A DNA stretch of 64,000 bases from Dyadobacter luteus (GTDB lineage Bacteria; Bacteroidota; Bacteroidia; Cytophagales; Spirosomataceae), in assembly GCF_003383615.1 (NCBI RefSeq), contig NZ_QNUL01000013.1, positions 1-64,000 on the forward strand. Direction: 5' to 3'. The position numbers and the translations under genes were made by a program. The notes below the pieces were generated by a model. The model did not search any database. It saw nothing but the letters and a program-made list of their open reading frames with translations, and had not been told where the DNA came from. Below, piece by piece: positions 34,816-43,744 of the stretch (positions within the stretch are counted from its first letter, which is position 1; every line of letters starts with the position of its first letter).

Positions 34816-37368
34816 TTAGCGTGGCTGACTTCCGCCCGGAGTTCCTCCTGATTGCTGCTGTCCGCCACCTTCGCTTTTCACATCGTCGTTGTTTACACCT
34901 TTCGCTTTTCTCTTCGGCGCATCCATGGTCATTTTACCGATTTTGTATGTAAAGGTTGCACGTACACCTCTGTTATACAAGTAAATATCGTTTACCTGAT
35001 TGAACTGAGAAGAATTAAGTTCGGTATGAATATTGAAACGCTTGCTCAGGAAGTTTTCAGCAGCAATACCGATACTTCCTTTTTTGTTCTTGAAATCCTT
35101 CTTCACTCCCACTGTGTAGAAACCGAATCCTCCCTGCATACCTTGTAGCTGCACCTGGCTTCCCTGCAAAAATCCGAATGCCTGCGCTCCCCAGCCATTT
35201 TTGAATGTGGCCTGAGAAAATACACCTCCGCTTACGTTCCAACCTGAATTACTGATCTCTTCCGACAAACCACCTTCTCCGATTGCCTGTCCTTTCATGA
35301 TTGAATAAAAGACATTACTGAACAACCCGACACTAATTTTGGAAGTCGCAGCTACGTTGGCAAAAATGTTGGCCCCATAAGCGTGTTGCTTACCCACGTT
35401 TTCAAATGTAGTTACGATAGCTCCTGCCAGGGTATCCGAAGGTTGGCGAACCTGAGAAATCGCATTGTTCGTTGCTCGTCCGAAGAAGGTAGCATTGATG
35501 TAAGTCTTCTTGATATTTTTACTTACACCCAATTCAAAGTTATTGGTTAGCTCAGGACGTAGCTCCGGGTTACCAATCGTAATATTCTGCGGGTTGGCAG
35601 AGTTGAAGTTCGGGTTAAGCTGAGCAAGGCCGGGGCGTTGGATCCGTCTGTTGTAGCCCAGTTTCAACGTTGTTCCTTTTATCGTTTTGGATGCATTCAC
35701 ACTTGGCACCAGTACTCCGTAATTCCCAACTCCTACAGTTCCCGTTTCAGTGCTTGCATCAATGAAGGTATGTTCGTAACGCAAGCCTCCTTTAAAAGTG
35801 TAACGGCTCTTGGTAGTGTAGGTATATGAAGAATAACCTGCTGCAATATTCTGGTTATAGGTAAGCGCTCCCGAAGGCTGATCTGTCTCTGTTATAAAAT
35901 CACCTGTTCTTCCGGCAGTCAGGAATTTGAAATCACTATTCACTTCTCTGAAAATACCTTTCGCCCCGAACTCCAACAGTTGGTTTTTCTTGATTGGAGT
36001 CTGATAGTCTGTCTGGAAAGTAAATTCCTGATTGATATTCTTGTTCAGGTTGCGCTGACGGCTTGTCAATTCTCCTCCACCATTCATCAGGTTCGCATCG
36101 AAATTATTATTAAGATCATTACGGCTGTATAGCGTAGAAATACTCCATTCCTGCTGTGGCTTGAAAGTACGCAGGTAATCAAGGTTCACATCCACAGTTC
36201 CTGACAGGTTTCTTGCATCTACAAAACGGCTGGATGTAGAGGTATTCACGTCATTTGTATAAAGCTTCGTTACCAGGTCCTGCTCACTGATCATGTTTCT
36301 TACACCATAACGCACGCCAGCCGTGATGCTCTGGTTTTTTGCAAGATCATAATCGAAACCGATGTTATACTGTCCGAACAATCCCCGGCTGTCTCCATCA
36401 CCCGCCTGACTTGTACGTGTAGCGATTCCATTTGCAATACTTGTCTGCTCCAGATTTGTTTTCGTGATCGTGTTGTACGATCCGCGTCCAAATCCACCAA
36501 TTGTAAATCCTGCCTTGCCCTTGCGGTATCCACCGTTCAGCGACAACATCGATCCTCTGTTACCTACGCCGGCATCCACGTTCAGGTTCAATCCCTGCAA
36601 GCTGTTCTTTTTTGTGATAATATTGATGATACCTCCGGAACCTTCAGCATCATACTTAGCAGACGGGCTCGTGATTACTTCAACCGTTTTAATCTGATCA
36701 GCAGGAATTTGTTTTAATGCATCGGCTACACTGCTTGCGATGATTGTACTCGGTTTGTTGTTGATCAGGACACGTATATTCTGGCTTCCTCTCAAAGATA
36801 CATTTCCATCCAGATCGACAGTCAGCAGAGGTACTTTTCTCAAAATATCAGTCGCATCTCCACCTTTGGCAGCAATATCTTTTTCGGCATTGTAAACCAG
36901 GCGGTCTACTTTCTCTTCAATCAAAGCAGCTTGTCCGGTAACTGTCACTTCTTCCAGCTGCTTTACGTTGGCTGCAAGTTTAATAACACCCAGATCCAGA
37001 TCCTGTCCTTTGGTAAGGGTAATATTATCTACTGTTTTGTTACCATAGCCAATAAACGAAAACAACAATCTGTACTCACCATCCAGCACTTTTGTCAACG
37101 AGAATTTCCCCTTCTCATCTGCCACCGTTCCATCCACTGCCTGTCCGGTTTTCTTATTGTAAAGTGCTATACTGGCAAATTCAACTGCTTTTGCAGAAGC
37201 TGAGTCTACGACTGTTCCTGAGATTTTAGAATTTCCTTTAGGAGATTGGTCTCCTGCAGTACCGGGAAGTGCTTTCGGGGTTGCGGCTCCTCCCATAGGA
37301 AACTGAGCCGATGCTGGTATAACTGACGCAGCAATAGAGAATAAAACGAAGAATGTAAATTTATGCAT
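34816..37368 (-). CDS. TonB-dependent outer membrane beta-barrel protein with carboxypeptidase-regulatory domain
   Basis: An 850-aa outer-membrane protein. The signal peptide (1-21) is followed by a CarboxypepD-like beta domain (about 48-130: GTVVDSASAKAVEFASIALYN) and a TonB plug (VTVTGQAALIEEKVDRLVYNA, LRGSQNIRVLINNKPS, VEVITSPSAKYDAEGSGGIINIITK). The barrel is of the OMP_b-brl_3 type, which differs from SusC. After it is a Gly/Gln/Pro-rich tail (GGGQQQSGGTPGGSQPR). No SusD lies nearby. The ligand is unknown; relatives include siderophore and peptide receptors. It is first gene of a two-gene unit with the LolA-like protein. Confidence 0.9.
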   Translation of the reverse strand: MHKFTFFVLFSIAASVIPASAQFPMGGAATPKALPGTAGDQSPKGNSKISGTVVDSASAKAVEFASIALYNKKTGQAVDGTVADEKGKFSLTKVLDGEYRLLFSFIGYGNKTVDNITLTKGQDLDLGVIKLAANVKQLEEVTVTGQAALIEEKVDRLVYNAEKDIAAKGGDATDILRKVPLLTVDLDGNVSLRGSQNIRVLINNKPSTIIASSVADALKQIPADQIKTVEVITSPSAKYDAEGSGGIINIITKKNSLQGLNLNVDAGVGNRGSMLSLNGGYRKGKAGFTIGGFGRGSYNTITKTNLEQTSIANGIATRTSQAGDGDSRGLFGQYNIGFDYDLAKNQSITAGVRYGVRNMISEQDLVTKLYTNDVNTSTSSRFVDARNLSGTVDVNLDYLRTFKPQQEWSISTLYSRNDLNNNFDANLMNGGGELTSRQRNLNKNINQEFTFQTDYQTPIKKNQLLEFGAKGIFREVNSDFKFLTAGRTGDFITETDQPSGALTYNQNIAAGYSSYTYTTKSRYTFKGGLRYEHTFIDASTETGTVGVGNYGVLVPSVNASKTIKGTTLKLGYNRRIQRPGLAQLNPNFNSANPQNITIGNPELRPELTNNFELGVSKNIKKTYINATFFGRATNNAISQVRQPSDTLAGAIVTTFENVGKQHAYGANIFANVAATSKISVGLFSNVFYSIMKGQAIGEGGLSEEISNSGWNVSGGVFSQATFKNGWGAQAFGFLQGSQVQLQGMQGGFGFYTVGVKKDFKNKKGSIGIAAENFLSKRFNIHTELNSSQFNQVNDIYLYNRGVRATFTYKIGKMTMDAPKRKAKGVNNDDVKSEGGGQQQSGGTPGGSQPR

Positions 37369-37394
37369 GGTGTTGGTAGTTTCCGATTACACTA

Positions 37395-37402
37395 CAAAAG
37401 TG
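37395..37402 (-). promoter_or_regulatory. Candidate -7 promoter element of the TonB-dependent receptor gene
   Basis: Minus-strand CACTTTTG differs from TAnnTTTG by one base. ATTG lies 21 bases upstream, close to the TTTG -33 element. The leader would be about 20 bases. Confidence 0.4.
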
Positions 37403-37585
37403 CAGGATAAAGTACCACCCCGACAATAATTTATGATGAAGGGATTATTAAAAAGGATGAACGAGTGATTTTATAAGATGGGATGGAATCTGCGCGGAAA
37501 GCACTAGCGAATACACTTCTCTCATACATATCGAGCTGAATCTTACGTATACATCTATAAATCAAAATATTAAACCAAGACACAT

Positions 37586-39055
37586 CTATCGGCTTGACAA
37601 AATCCCGGCGGATTTTTTAATCAGCAGGAAATAATTACCCTCTAAACTCACCAACTCATGGCCGATTTTCTTGTAGGTATCGACACAACCGGCGTCAACA
37701 AGGGTATAAGTTGTCGTATCTGTATGAGCACATAACGACATATGATTGTAGCGTTGAGAATAAGCGTAGATATCCGGATTATTCAACAGGTTATTACAAA
37801 CACCCAAAGTAGCATGATGTGGTACATACTTCATGATGTGCCGTGTGTTATTGCCAATCACATTTTCTTTCCGATAATTAAGCTTCTGAAATGTAATGAC
37901 CCAGCAGCAACAGGCTGCAAGCAAAGCAGCCACCCGGCTCAATCGCGGATTCAATTCGTATAACGCTTTAAGTCTTTCGGAAATAAGCACAGCAAACAGT
38001 AACGCTACAAACGGCATAGCGGGCAGCAGATAATGATGGTATTGCTTCACGCTTACCAGCATCGGCAATATTCCGGAAGCCGCTACCATAAAACAGACCA
38101 GAGCGATCCGTGTAGTCTTTTGAGCTAATTGTGTTTTGATTCCTGCAAACCAGGCTATCAAATACAGAGCAATAGTGGCCGTTATGTGTGGCCACACACT
38201 CCTGAAAAGCTCTTTAAGGAGATATAAATGAGCACCAGATTCTTCGCTCACTTTTTCTCTTTTCTGAAGCAATGCATTTACAACCTGTCCTTCAAAATAC
38301 TTGGAGAAGAAAAAACGCGCCGGCTCGTAAAAAAACAAAAGGAGAAGCGGAAATGCGAAGGCAGAAACGAGCAAAATCGTAGGAAGAACTGTTTCTATGA
38401 ATTTAGATTTTCTGTAAAATAACAGATATATACCTGAAAATGCCAACGGATAGAGTCCCACAGGGCCCTTTGTCATGACTGATAAAAATATACTGAATCC
38501 CGCCAGGAGCAAAAATACAATGCGTTGCTTGTTTGTAGTGCTGCTTTCAAAAGCACAAAGTTGAAAGTAGCACGATAACAGACAGAATACGGCCATCGTA
38601 CTATCAAGAAAATTATTGGGCATACCATACCAGACAATCAACATAGAATACCAGCACAGCACCGGCAGCCACGACATACCCTGCAAAGAAGATTCTTTGA
38701 AAAATCGCTTCCATATAGCCACCAGCAGGACTATAGTAGCAATCAGTACGAGTAGATTATATATATTTTCAACAAATGGCGTATCTCCGAATACACGAAA
38801 AAGAACTGATTCCAAGCCAAATTGCAATGGCGGATGTCCATAGAAATAACCATCGTTGTCGTAAGGCAACCAGAAACTATCGGCAAAATAAGGTTGAAAA
38901 AAACTACCCTTTCCAATCGCCATATTTCGAGCGATAGAGGCATATACCAGCCCGTCCATGAACATGGTATCGTCCAGAGAGCGCGGCAGAAAAGTAATCA
39001 GGATAAAACTGAGAGTAAAAATCCACTGAATCCAGGGGAAATTTTCGTTTTTCAT
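37586..39055 (-). CDS. GT39-type (ArnT/PMT-like) membrane glycosyltransferase
   Basis: A 489-aa inner-membrane protein with about 11 helices. The first outer loop carries acidic residues (LDDTMFMDGLVYASIARNMA) as in dolichyl/undecaprenyl-phosphate-mannose or arabinose transferases (PMT_2 superfamily). These use a polyprenyl-phosphate sugar to glycosylate lipid A, protein or another envelope acceptor. VKQYHHYLLPAMPFVALLFA is a family-like late helix. The ATG at 39055 (MKNENFPWIQW) is preferred; the frame runs up to 39079. The gene stands alone, so the acceptor is unknown. Terminal residues (FLLIKKSAGILSSR) are cytoplasmic or periplasmic. Confidence 0.85.
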   Translation of the reverse strand: MKNENFPWIQWIFTLSFILITFLPRSLDDTMFMDGLVYASIARNMAIGKGSFFQPYFADSFWLPYDNDGYFYGHPPLQFGLESVLFRVFGDTPFVENIYNLLVLIATIVLLVAIWKRFFKESSLQGMSWLPVLCWYSMLIVWYGMPNNFLDSTMAVFCLLSCYFQLCAFESSTTNKQRIVFLLLAGFSIFLSVMTKGPVGLYPLAFSGIYLLFYRKSKFIETVLPTILLVSAFAFPLLLLFFYEPARFFFSKYFEGQVVNALLQKREKVSEESGAHLYLLKELFRSVWPHITATIALYLIAWFAGIKTQLAQKTTRIALVCFMVAASGILPMLVSVKQYHHYLLPAMPFVALLFAVLISERLKALYELNPRLSRVAALLAACCCWVITFQKLNYRKENVIGNNTRHIMKYVPHHATLGVCNNLLNNPDIYAYSQRYNHMSLCAHTDTTTYTLVDAGCVDTYKKIGHELVSLEGNYFLLIKKSAGILSSR

Positions 39056-39183
39056 GGTGTTGAGCCTGGAAGATGTCAAGTAAAGGAGTGATCAAATTGA
39101 TTGTACAGAAAAAAATTCTATCTCAACCAACCAAACAAATATATTGTGTGTCTGGTATTTAAACCAACCATTTAATCATTTTC

Positions 39184-39558
39184 ATGAAATATATCTACTA
39201 TATCCTGTTAGTATTATTTCTAGCAGGCTCCTGTAAAGATAAAGCCCCGAAACTATCTGTCGTTGAAGCTTGCGGTGTGGAAGACCCCATTCATAACCTT
39301 GACTGGCTGAAAAATAAAATTGACACAGCCAGAGCGAACAAGACAGAGCAATTTCTGAAGGTTACATTGATCAATGTGGACGGTAAACAGATCATCAACT
39401 ATCAATTGGAATACATGGCCTGCCTTGGCTGCTATGCCTATAATTGTGATGGCACGTCGTTTAATGTATTTAATTTACCAGAGGCGGAACGTAATGCATT
39501 CCATCAGAACCTCAGCGCTAAGAACGGTACAAGAGTGGTGCTATGGCCCGCTAAATGA
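39184..39558 (+). CDS. Small hypothetical lipoprotein, 124 aa
   Basis: No family recognised. The signal is 1-16, with lipobox LAGSC placing the lipid on Cys17. The mature part has four more Cys, three of them in MACLGCYAYNCDG, which could form disulfides or bind metal. The gene is flanked by a divergent glycosyltransferase gene and a strong terminator at its stop codon. Confidence 0.75.
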   Translation: MKYIYYILLVLFLAGSCKDKAPKLSVVEACGVEDPIHNLDWLKNKIDTARANKTEQFLKVTLINVDGKQIINYQLEYMACLGCYAYNCDGTSFNVFNLPEAERNAFHQNLSAKNGTRVVLWPAK

Positions 39559-39591
39559 AAAAGAGGATCCTCTCAGATCCTCTTTTTCATT
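39554..39591. terminator. Bidirectional rho-independent terminator
   Basis: AATGAAAAAGAGGATC pairs with GATCCTCTTTTTCATT, a perfect 16-bp stem with a 6-base loop and T runs on both strands. It overlaps the stop of the small lipoprotein and serves the convergent gene too. Confidence 0.9.
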
Positions 39592-39594
39592 ATA

Positions 39595-40086
39595 TCAGGC
39601 ATAAATACCTGGTCTTTGCAGATGACCTGGTTGCCAGCTTCCATCTCTGCGACGTAACGCTTTTGCTACACTCAGCACTTCTTTATTACGTGCTTCACGC
39701 ACATCAGCAGGATCCTGGCTATGGAAGTACTGACCAATGATTTCCCATTCAAAAGTATCCTGAGTCCCATCATAGATCCCAACCGGAATACGATTCCCAT
39801 CTGTCATTAATCCCGCCAACACTGCTTGTGCCTCTGCCTGAGAAGAGCATCCTACATGCTGATATTGTGCATTGAGCGTGTATAGCACCGAATATCTGTT
39901 TTTACCATAATCAGCAGGTTTCGAATTATCTCTAACCTGATCAACATGCCCCGCTTCTAACAATCCTGTTCCCATCGGAGCCCAAGGCTTCGATAGCACT
40001 CCGAAAAGCTCGGAATATTTCGCGCTGTATGTCAAAAAAAGATTTCCGATCGAATTCCTTAAACCTGTAAGTGGTGTTGTGCTCAT
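39595..40086 (-). CDS. Hypothetical protein, 163 aa
   Basis: No family recognised. From the ATG at 40086 (MSTTPLTGLRN) the protein is soluble with no signal peptide; an ATG seven codons upstream is also possible. Visible features are an N-terminal helix (GNLFLTYSAKYSELFGVL), a NRYSVLYTLNAQYQHVG strand segment and a late helix rich in Arg and Ala (DVREARNKEVLSVAKALRRRDG). It sits alone beside 600 bases of AT-rich DNA, so context gives no clue. Confidence 0.65.
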   Translation of the reverse strand: MSTTPLTGLRNSIGNLFLTYSAKYSELFGVLSKPWAPMGTGLLEAGHVDQVRDNSKPADYGKNRYSVLYTLNAQYQHVGCSSQAEAQAVLAGLMTDGNRIPVGIYDGTQDTFEWEIIGQYFHSQDPADVREARNKEVLSVAKALRRRDGSWQPGHLQRPGIYA

Positions 40087-40704
40087 TTGTTTTTTTATCT
40101 GTCTCATTTTTCTTTTCCCTTAAAATGGTTTTGTGTCGACTCAATACGCCATGTGATGTACTACCTCAAAAATCTTCTGTTGTATTATTAAAGTACAACA
40201 TGCACATCTTTCTTTATATAGTACCTACGAGGCTCTCCATCAAACAAACCATTGTTAACTTTTCTTTAAATAATTACTACCAATTTGATTTTACACAAAT
40301 CTTAACCGATAGAAACAATCTTCAATAGAAATATTTTAATTATTGTCTATCAATTGATTACAAAATAAATAGATTGAATACACAGTTCAAAAAAAATCAT
40401 AAATAGTTATCTTCATTGATTGGAATAATCCAATTTATGAAAATATTTATAATTACGTTATTTGAAAAAAATCACCCCTTCCCCTCTTCTTCTTCCTAAT
40501 GTCTCTGATATGAAATATTGGAATAACACTAAAAAACCATTTATACTATTGTTTTGATGCATAGCAATCAGAAATACACATAATCAACCTATTTGGCGGC
40601 GTATTGTCATATGCAGAAGGGTTTAGCAAAGTATATTTTTATAACTAATTTTTTAGTTATAATTTAAAATTTAATAGCTTTGCAACCCATCACTCAACCA
40701 TACT
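40087..40704. other. AT-rich intergenic region with two palindromes
   Basis: About 600 bases with few G/C. ATTGGA-ATAA-TCCAAT lies at 40419-40434 and ATAACTAA-TTTT-TTAGTTAT at 40641-40660. The latter is just upstream of the -7 element of the next gene. No ORF, tRNA or known RNA is evident. Confidence 0.5.
40675..40682 (+). promoter_or_regulatory. Candidate -7 promoter element of the carboxypeptidase-regulatory-domain gene
   Basis: TAGCTTTG fits TAnnTTTG and is followed by CAACC. It is 22 bases before the ATG at 40705. The perfect palindrome at 40641-40660 lies where a regulator could block or aid polymerase. Confidence 0.55.
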
Positions 40705-41934
40705 ATGAGAATTCCGGTACTGCTTTTTTCAACGTTTTTGTTATGCTCAGCCACGTTATCTTTCGCACAAAACCGGCAGATTACAGGAAGAGCCATTGAC
40801 GGACCGACGAATCAGCCAATCGAAATGGCGAACATATTTATCACCAATACCACATACGGCACCGTGACTGATAAGGCTGGTAATTTCAGCCTCTCACTTC
40901 CTAATGGTCACTATGAAGTGGTGGTATCTATGGTAGGTTATGAGCCTATTGTGCATCCGGTTACGTTGTCACCCGGTGATACCAAACAGCCTCCGGTTTT
41001 GGTTTTCAAACTTACACCCTCACAAACCGAGCTCAACACCGTTTCGGTAAAGACAAAAAGAGATCCATCGTGGTATACCAATCTTGAATTGTTTAAGGAA
41101 GGATTTATAGGGAGAAGTGAAATTGCGGCAAAGTGTAAACTGGTTAACCCCGAAACCCTTATTATCGTTTATGATGAAAATGATAATACACTGAAGGTGA
41201 ATGCAAAGGATTTGTTGATCATTGAGAACCCTGAACTCGGTTTTCGGATATCTTATCTGCTGATCGAATATAATTACGATTACAGTTCCAAATACCTTAC
41301 CTACCTGGGTTACCCTTTGTTCGAACCCATGAAAGGCAGTAAAAGCCGGGAAAAGAAATGGCAAAAAAACAGGCTGAAAGCCTATAATGGCTCGGCCATG
41401 CATTTTGTGAGAGCTTTGCGAAAAGAACAACTGGAAGAGGAAGGCTTTAACCTGAGAAGACTGATCAGAACACCCAATCCGCAACGCCCCACGGAAGAAC
41501 AACTACAGGAAGCCCGAAAACAACTGGCCATTATGGGAACAAATAAGCCAATTAATGACGATCACCCTATTGGTAAAATTTTAGCGAAGGCAAGTTTACC
41601 AAAGGTGATAGAAAAACTGGATACCGCCCGCGTACCCTATTCTGAGTATCTTCTTAAAAGTGACGATAACACGAGACGCCTCGCATTTGATGGCTTTTTT
41701 CAGGTAGTGTATACGGGTGAAAAAGAAGAGCTGGCTTATGTTGCTTCGGAAAGTATGTTCAGAAAAAGGCAACCGACTTTTCAAACTTCGGTTATTTCCA
41801 TGAAGCAGGAAAAAGTAGTGCTGGATGAATCTGGTAGTCTTGCAGAACCATTGGCACTTACCTTTGAGGGATACTGGGGATGGGAGAAAACAGGGGATAT
41901 GTTGCCGCTGGATTATCAGCCTCCGAAAGAGTAG
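40705..41934 (+). CDS. Secreted protein with carboxypeptidase-like regulatory domain
   Basis: A 409-aa exported protein. The signal peptide is 1-21 (ends SFAQ). Residues about 24-105 form a CarboxypepD-reg-like beta domain (ITGRAIDGPTNQPIEMANIFITNTTYGTVTDKAGNFSL), the kind found before TonB plugs. No plug or barrel follows. The remaining 300 residues are a soluble alpha/beta region (RDPSWYTNLELFKEGFIGRSEIAAKCKLVNPE) seen in many Bacteroidota proteins with no known function. It may be a surface or periplasmic assembly protein. It converges on the ferredoxin gene with only 10 bases between them. Confidence 0.8.
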   Translation: MRIPVLLFSTFLLCSATLSFAQNRQITGRAIDGPTNQPIEMANIFITNTTYGTVTDKAGNFSLSLPNGHYEVVVSMVGYEPIVHPVTLSPGDTKQPPVLVFKLTPSQTELNTVSVKTKRDPSWYTNLELFKEGFIGRSEIAAKCKLVNPETLIIVYDENDNTLKVNAKDLLIIENPELGFRISYLLIEYNYDYSSKYLTYLGYPLFEPMKGSKSREKKWQKNRLKAYNGSAMHFVRALRKEQLEEEGFNLRRLIRTPNPQRPTEEQLQEARKQLAIMGTNKPINDDHPIGKILAKASLPKVIEKLDTARVPYSEYLLKSDDNTRRLAFDGFFQVVYTGEKEELAYVASESMFRKRQPTFQTSVISMKQEKVVLDESGSLAEPLALTFEGYWGWEKTGDMLPLDYQPPKE

Positions 41935-41944
41935 CCTGTCTCCG

Positions 41945-42214
41945 TTAATAAATTGAGATCAATTGTTTATCAACGACAATCCGGGTGTTGGCAAGTGAAT
42001 CGTTCACAGTTATTTCACAGCCCAACGCTGATTCTCCATCCATTTCCACATCACAAGTTCCACAACTCCCCATACCGCTGCATAGCCCGAAATCAGCCAG
42101 ATTGAACCTATCTGCTATCAAAGTCATCAGCGAATGGTATTGATTACGAGAAGTTTGAATCATAAATTCTTCCTGGCCAATCACCAAGGTAAAATTAATG
42201 TTTCTCGTTTCCAT
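41945..42214 (-). CDS. [2Fe-2S] plant-type ferredoxin
   Basis: An 89-aa electron carrier with the four cluster ligands: C-x5-C-x2-C in LCSGMGSCGTCDVEM, and the last Cys in ALGCEIT. The single-domain length and fold order (ETRNINFTLVIGQEEF at the start) match beta-grasp ferredoxins. The ATG at 42214 (METRN) is chosen; another lies two codons upstream. It is last in a minus-strand run after the metallo-beta-lactamase gene. Its redox partner is not visible; no ferredoxin reductase or oxygenase is adjacent. Confidence 0.85.
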   Translation of the reverse strand: METRNINFTLVIGQEEFMIQTSRNQYHSLMTLIADRFNLADFGLCSGMGSCGTCDVEMDGESALGCEITVNDSLANTRIVVDKQLISIY

Positions 42215-42237
42215 AAACATCAGGTTTATATAAACGC

Positions 42238-42981
42238 CTACTTCTTCTCAAAAAGCTCAATTGTATAATCCAGCAACTTGATATTCCCCGTTTTACCGTG
42301 ACCCGGAATCACCACTTTTGTATCAGGATATTTCTCTTTCACTTTAGCAACGGTAGCCGACCACTCATTCACATTCGAATCACCCAGATATCCTTTTCCG
42401 GCTTTCAGTTCCTTGATCAGACATCCGCCAAACATCACCTTCTCAGCCGGAAAATAACCAATCACATTATCCCGTGTATGCCCTTCTCCATTGAATTCTA
42501 CAGTAACCTTTTCTTCCCCTACGGATATTTCCAACAATCCGTTAAAGCTTTTCTTAGGCGTGGGATAATTGTTTTTTTGAGTCAGTTCAATGGTCAGCCC
42601 GGAACCATAAGAAGGAATTTGATGCTGATGAAAAGCGGCCAATCCACCTACACAATCTTCATGAAAATGCGTGGCAACAACTCCGACAACCTTGCATTTT
42701 AACGTTTTTTCAACCCAGCCAATCAATTCTTCTGAAGCCTTATCGTTTGTAGGCGTATCAAAAATCACCGCTTCGCCATGGTCCACAACGACCATTCCAT
42801 TGCAGGGAACATTGCCAAAACTATCTGTTTGCAGAAAACTGGTGTGCTGGTACACCCGCTCTTTCACTTTCCTGACTATTAAATCTTTGGAAGTATACCG
42901 CTGTGCGATCACCTGCGCAGAATGACAAAAGGAAATGATCAGTAGGAAAATGAGACAAACTGCTGATTTTTTCAAAAACAT
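42238..42981 (-). CDS. Subclass B1 metallo-beta-lactamase
   Basis: A 247-aa zinc hydrolase that likely opens beta-lactam rings in the periplasm. The signal peptide is about 1-27. All B1 ligands are present: zinc 1 by His105, His107 (HFHED) and His168 (GEGHTRDN); zinc 2 by Asp109, Cys187 (GGCLIK) and His228 (PGHG). Lys190, which in B1 enzymes binds the drug carboxylate, and the Asn in DSNVNEW are also kept. The Cys ligand with GGCLIK sets it apart from B2, B3 and general MBL-fold proteins. The variant is unnamed as far as I can see. It lies 37 bases downstream of tcdA, so it may be expressed from the housekeeping operon instead of an AmpR-type switch. Confidence 0.9.
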   Translation of the reverse strand: MFLKKSAVCLIFLLIISFCHSAQVIAQRYTSKDLIVRKVKERVYQHTSFLQTDSFGNVPCNGMVVVDHGEAVIFDTPTNDKASEELIGWVEKTLKCKVVGVVATHFHEDCVGGLAAFHQHQIPSYGSGLTIELTQKNNYPTPKKSFNGLLEISVGEEKVTVEFNGEGHTRDNVIGYFPAEKVMFGGCLIKELKAGKGYLGDSNVNEWSATVAKVKEKYPDTKVVIPGHGKTGNIKLLDYTIELFEKK

Positions 42982-43018
42982 ATTGGCTGCGAATTCGATT
43001 TAAATAAATATCCGATGA

Positions 43019-43744
43019 TTAATCTGCTATCAGGTCGCGGATCACAACCGATGCACACACTGCTCCAAAAGTGGCCGGCAAATAGGACATTGTTCCGTAC
43101 GCCGACTTTTTATAATTACTTCCGTCAGTCAGAATGAGCGATTCTTTCAACTGTTCTTCCGTTGAGAATACCGCTTTAATCCCTTTGTATATGCCTTCCT
43201 TTTTCAGATTCTTCCGTACCTGCTGCGCAAAATTACAATTATAGGTTTTTGAGATATCCACCACTTTCAGTTGAGTTGGATCCATTCGTCCTCCTGCTCC
43301 CATAGAACTCACAATACGCATGTTACGCTGGTAAGCTTCTTTCAGAAATGTAATTTTAGGAGTAACGCTATCAATGGCATCTACGATATAATCATAGTGA
43401 TGAGCAGACAATATCTCAGCTACCGCTTCCGGATTGATAAAAGTTTTGATCACATGCAGCTGCAGTTCCGGATTGATCGCCCTTAGTCTTTCTGCCATGA
43501 TATCCGCCTTGCTCACACCGTGGTTGGTGGACAGAGCCGGTAACTGCCTGTTTCGGTTTGTCGGATCCACTGTATCGCCATCCACGATCGTCATGGTTCC
43601 GACACCATTTCTGCACACAAACTCTGCTACAAACGAACCAACGCCTCCAAGCCCGATCACCAGCACATGCGCCTTACTCAGTTTGACCAGGCTTTCTCTT
43701 CCTATCAATAATTCTGTTCTGGATAACCAGGAGAAATCTTCCAT
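43019..43744 (-). CDS. tcdA: tRNA threonylcarbamoyladenosine dehydratase
   Basis: A 241-aa E1-like enzyme (ThiF/MoeB fold) that uses ATP to dehydrate t6A to cyclic t6A at position 37 of ANN-decoding tRNAs. Evidence: GLGGVGSFVAEFVCRNGVG (32-50) with the Gly-rich nucleotide motif, VDGDTVDPTNRNRQLPAL with the conserved Arg pair, VDAIDSVTPK, and SSMGAGGRMDPTQ. No zinc Cys pair of MoeB type is seen. The start ATG overlaps the tatD stop by one base (TAATG), so translation is coupled. Confidence 0.92.
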   Translation of the reverse strand: MEDFSWLSRTELLIGRESLVKLSKAHVLVIGLGGVGSFVAEFVCRNGVGTMTIVDGDTVDPTNRNRQLPALSTNHGVSKADIMAERLRAINPELQLHVIKTFINPEAVAEILSAHHYDYIVDAIDSVTPKITFLKEAYQRNMRIVSSMGAGGRMDPTQLKVVDISKTYNCNFAQQVRKNLKKEGIYKGIKAVFSTEEQLKESLILTDGSNYKKSAYGTMSYLPATFGAVCASVVIRDLIAD

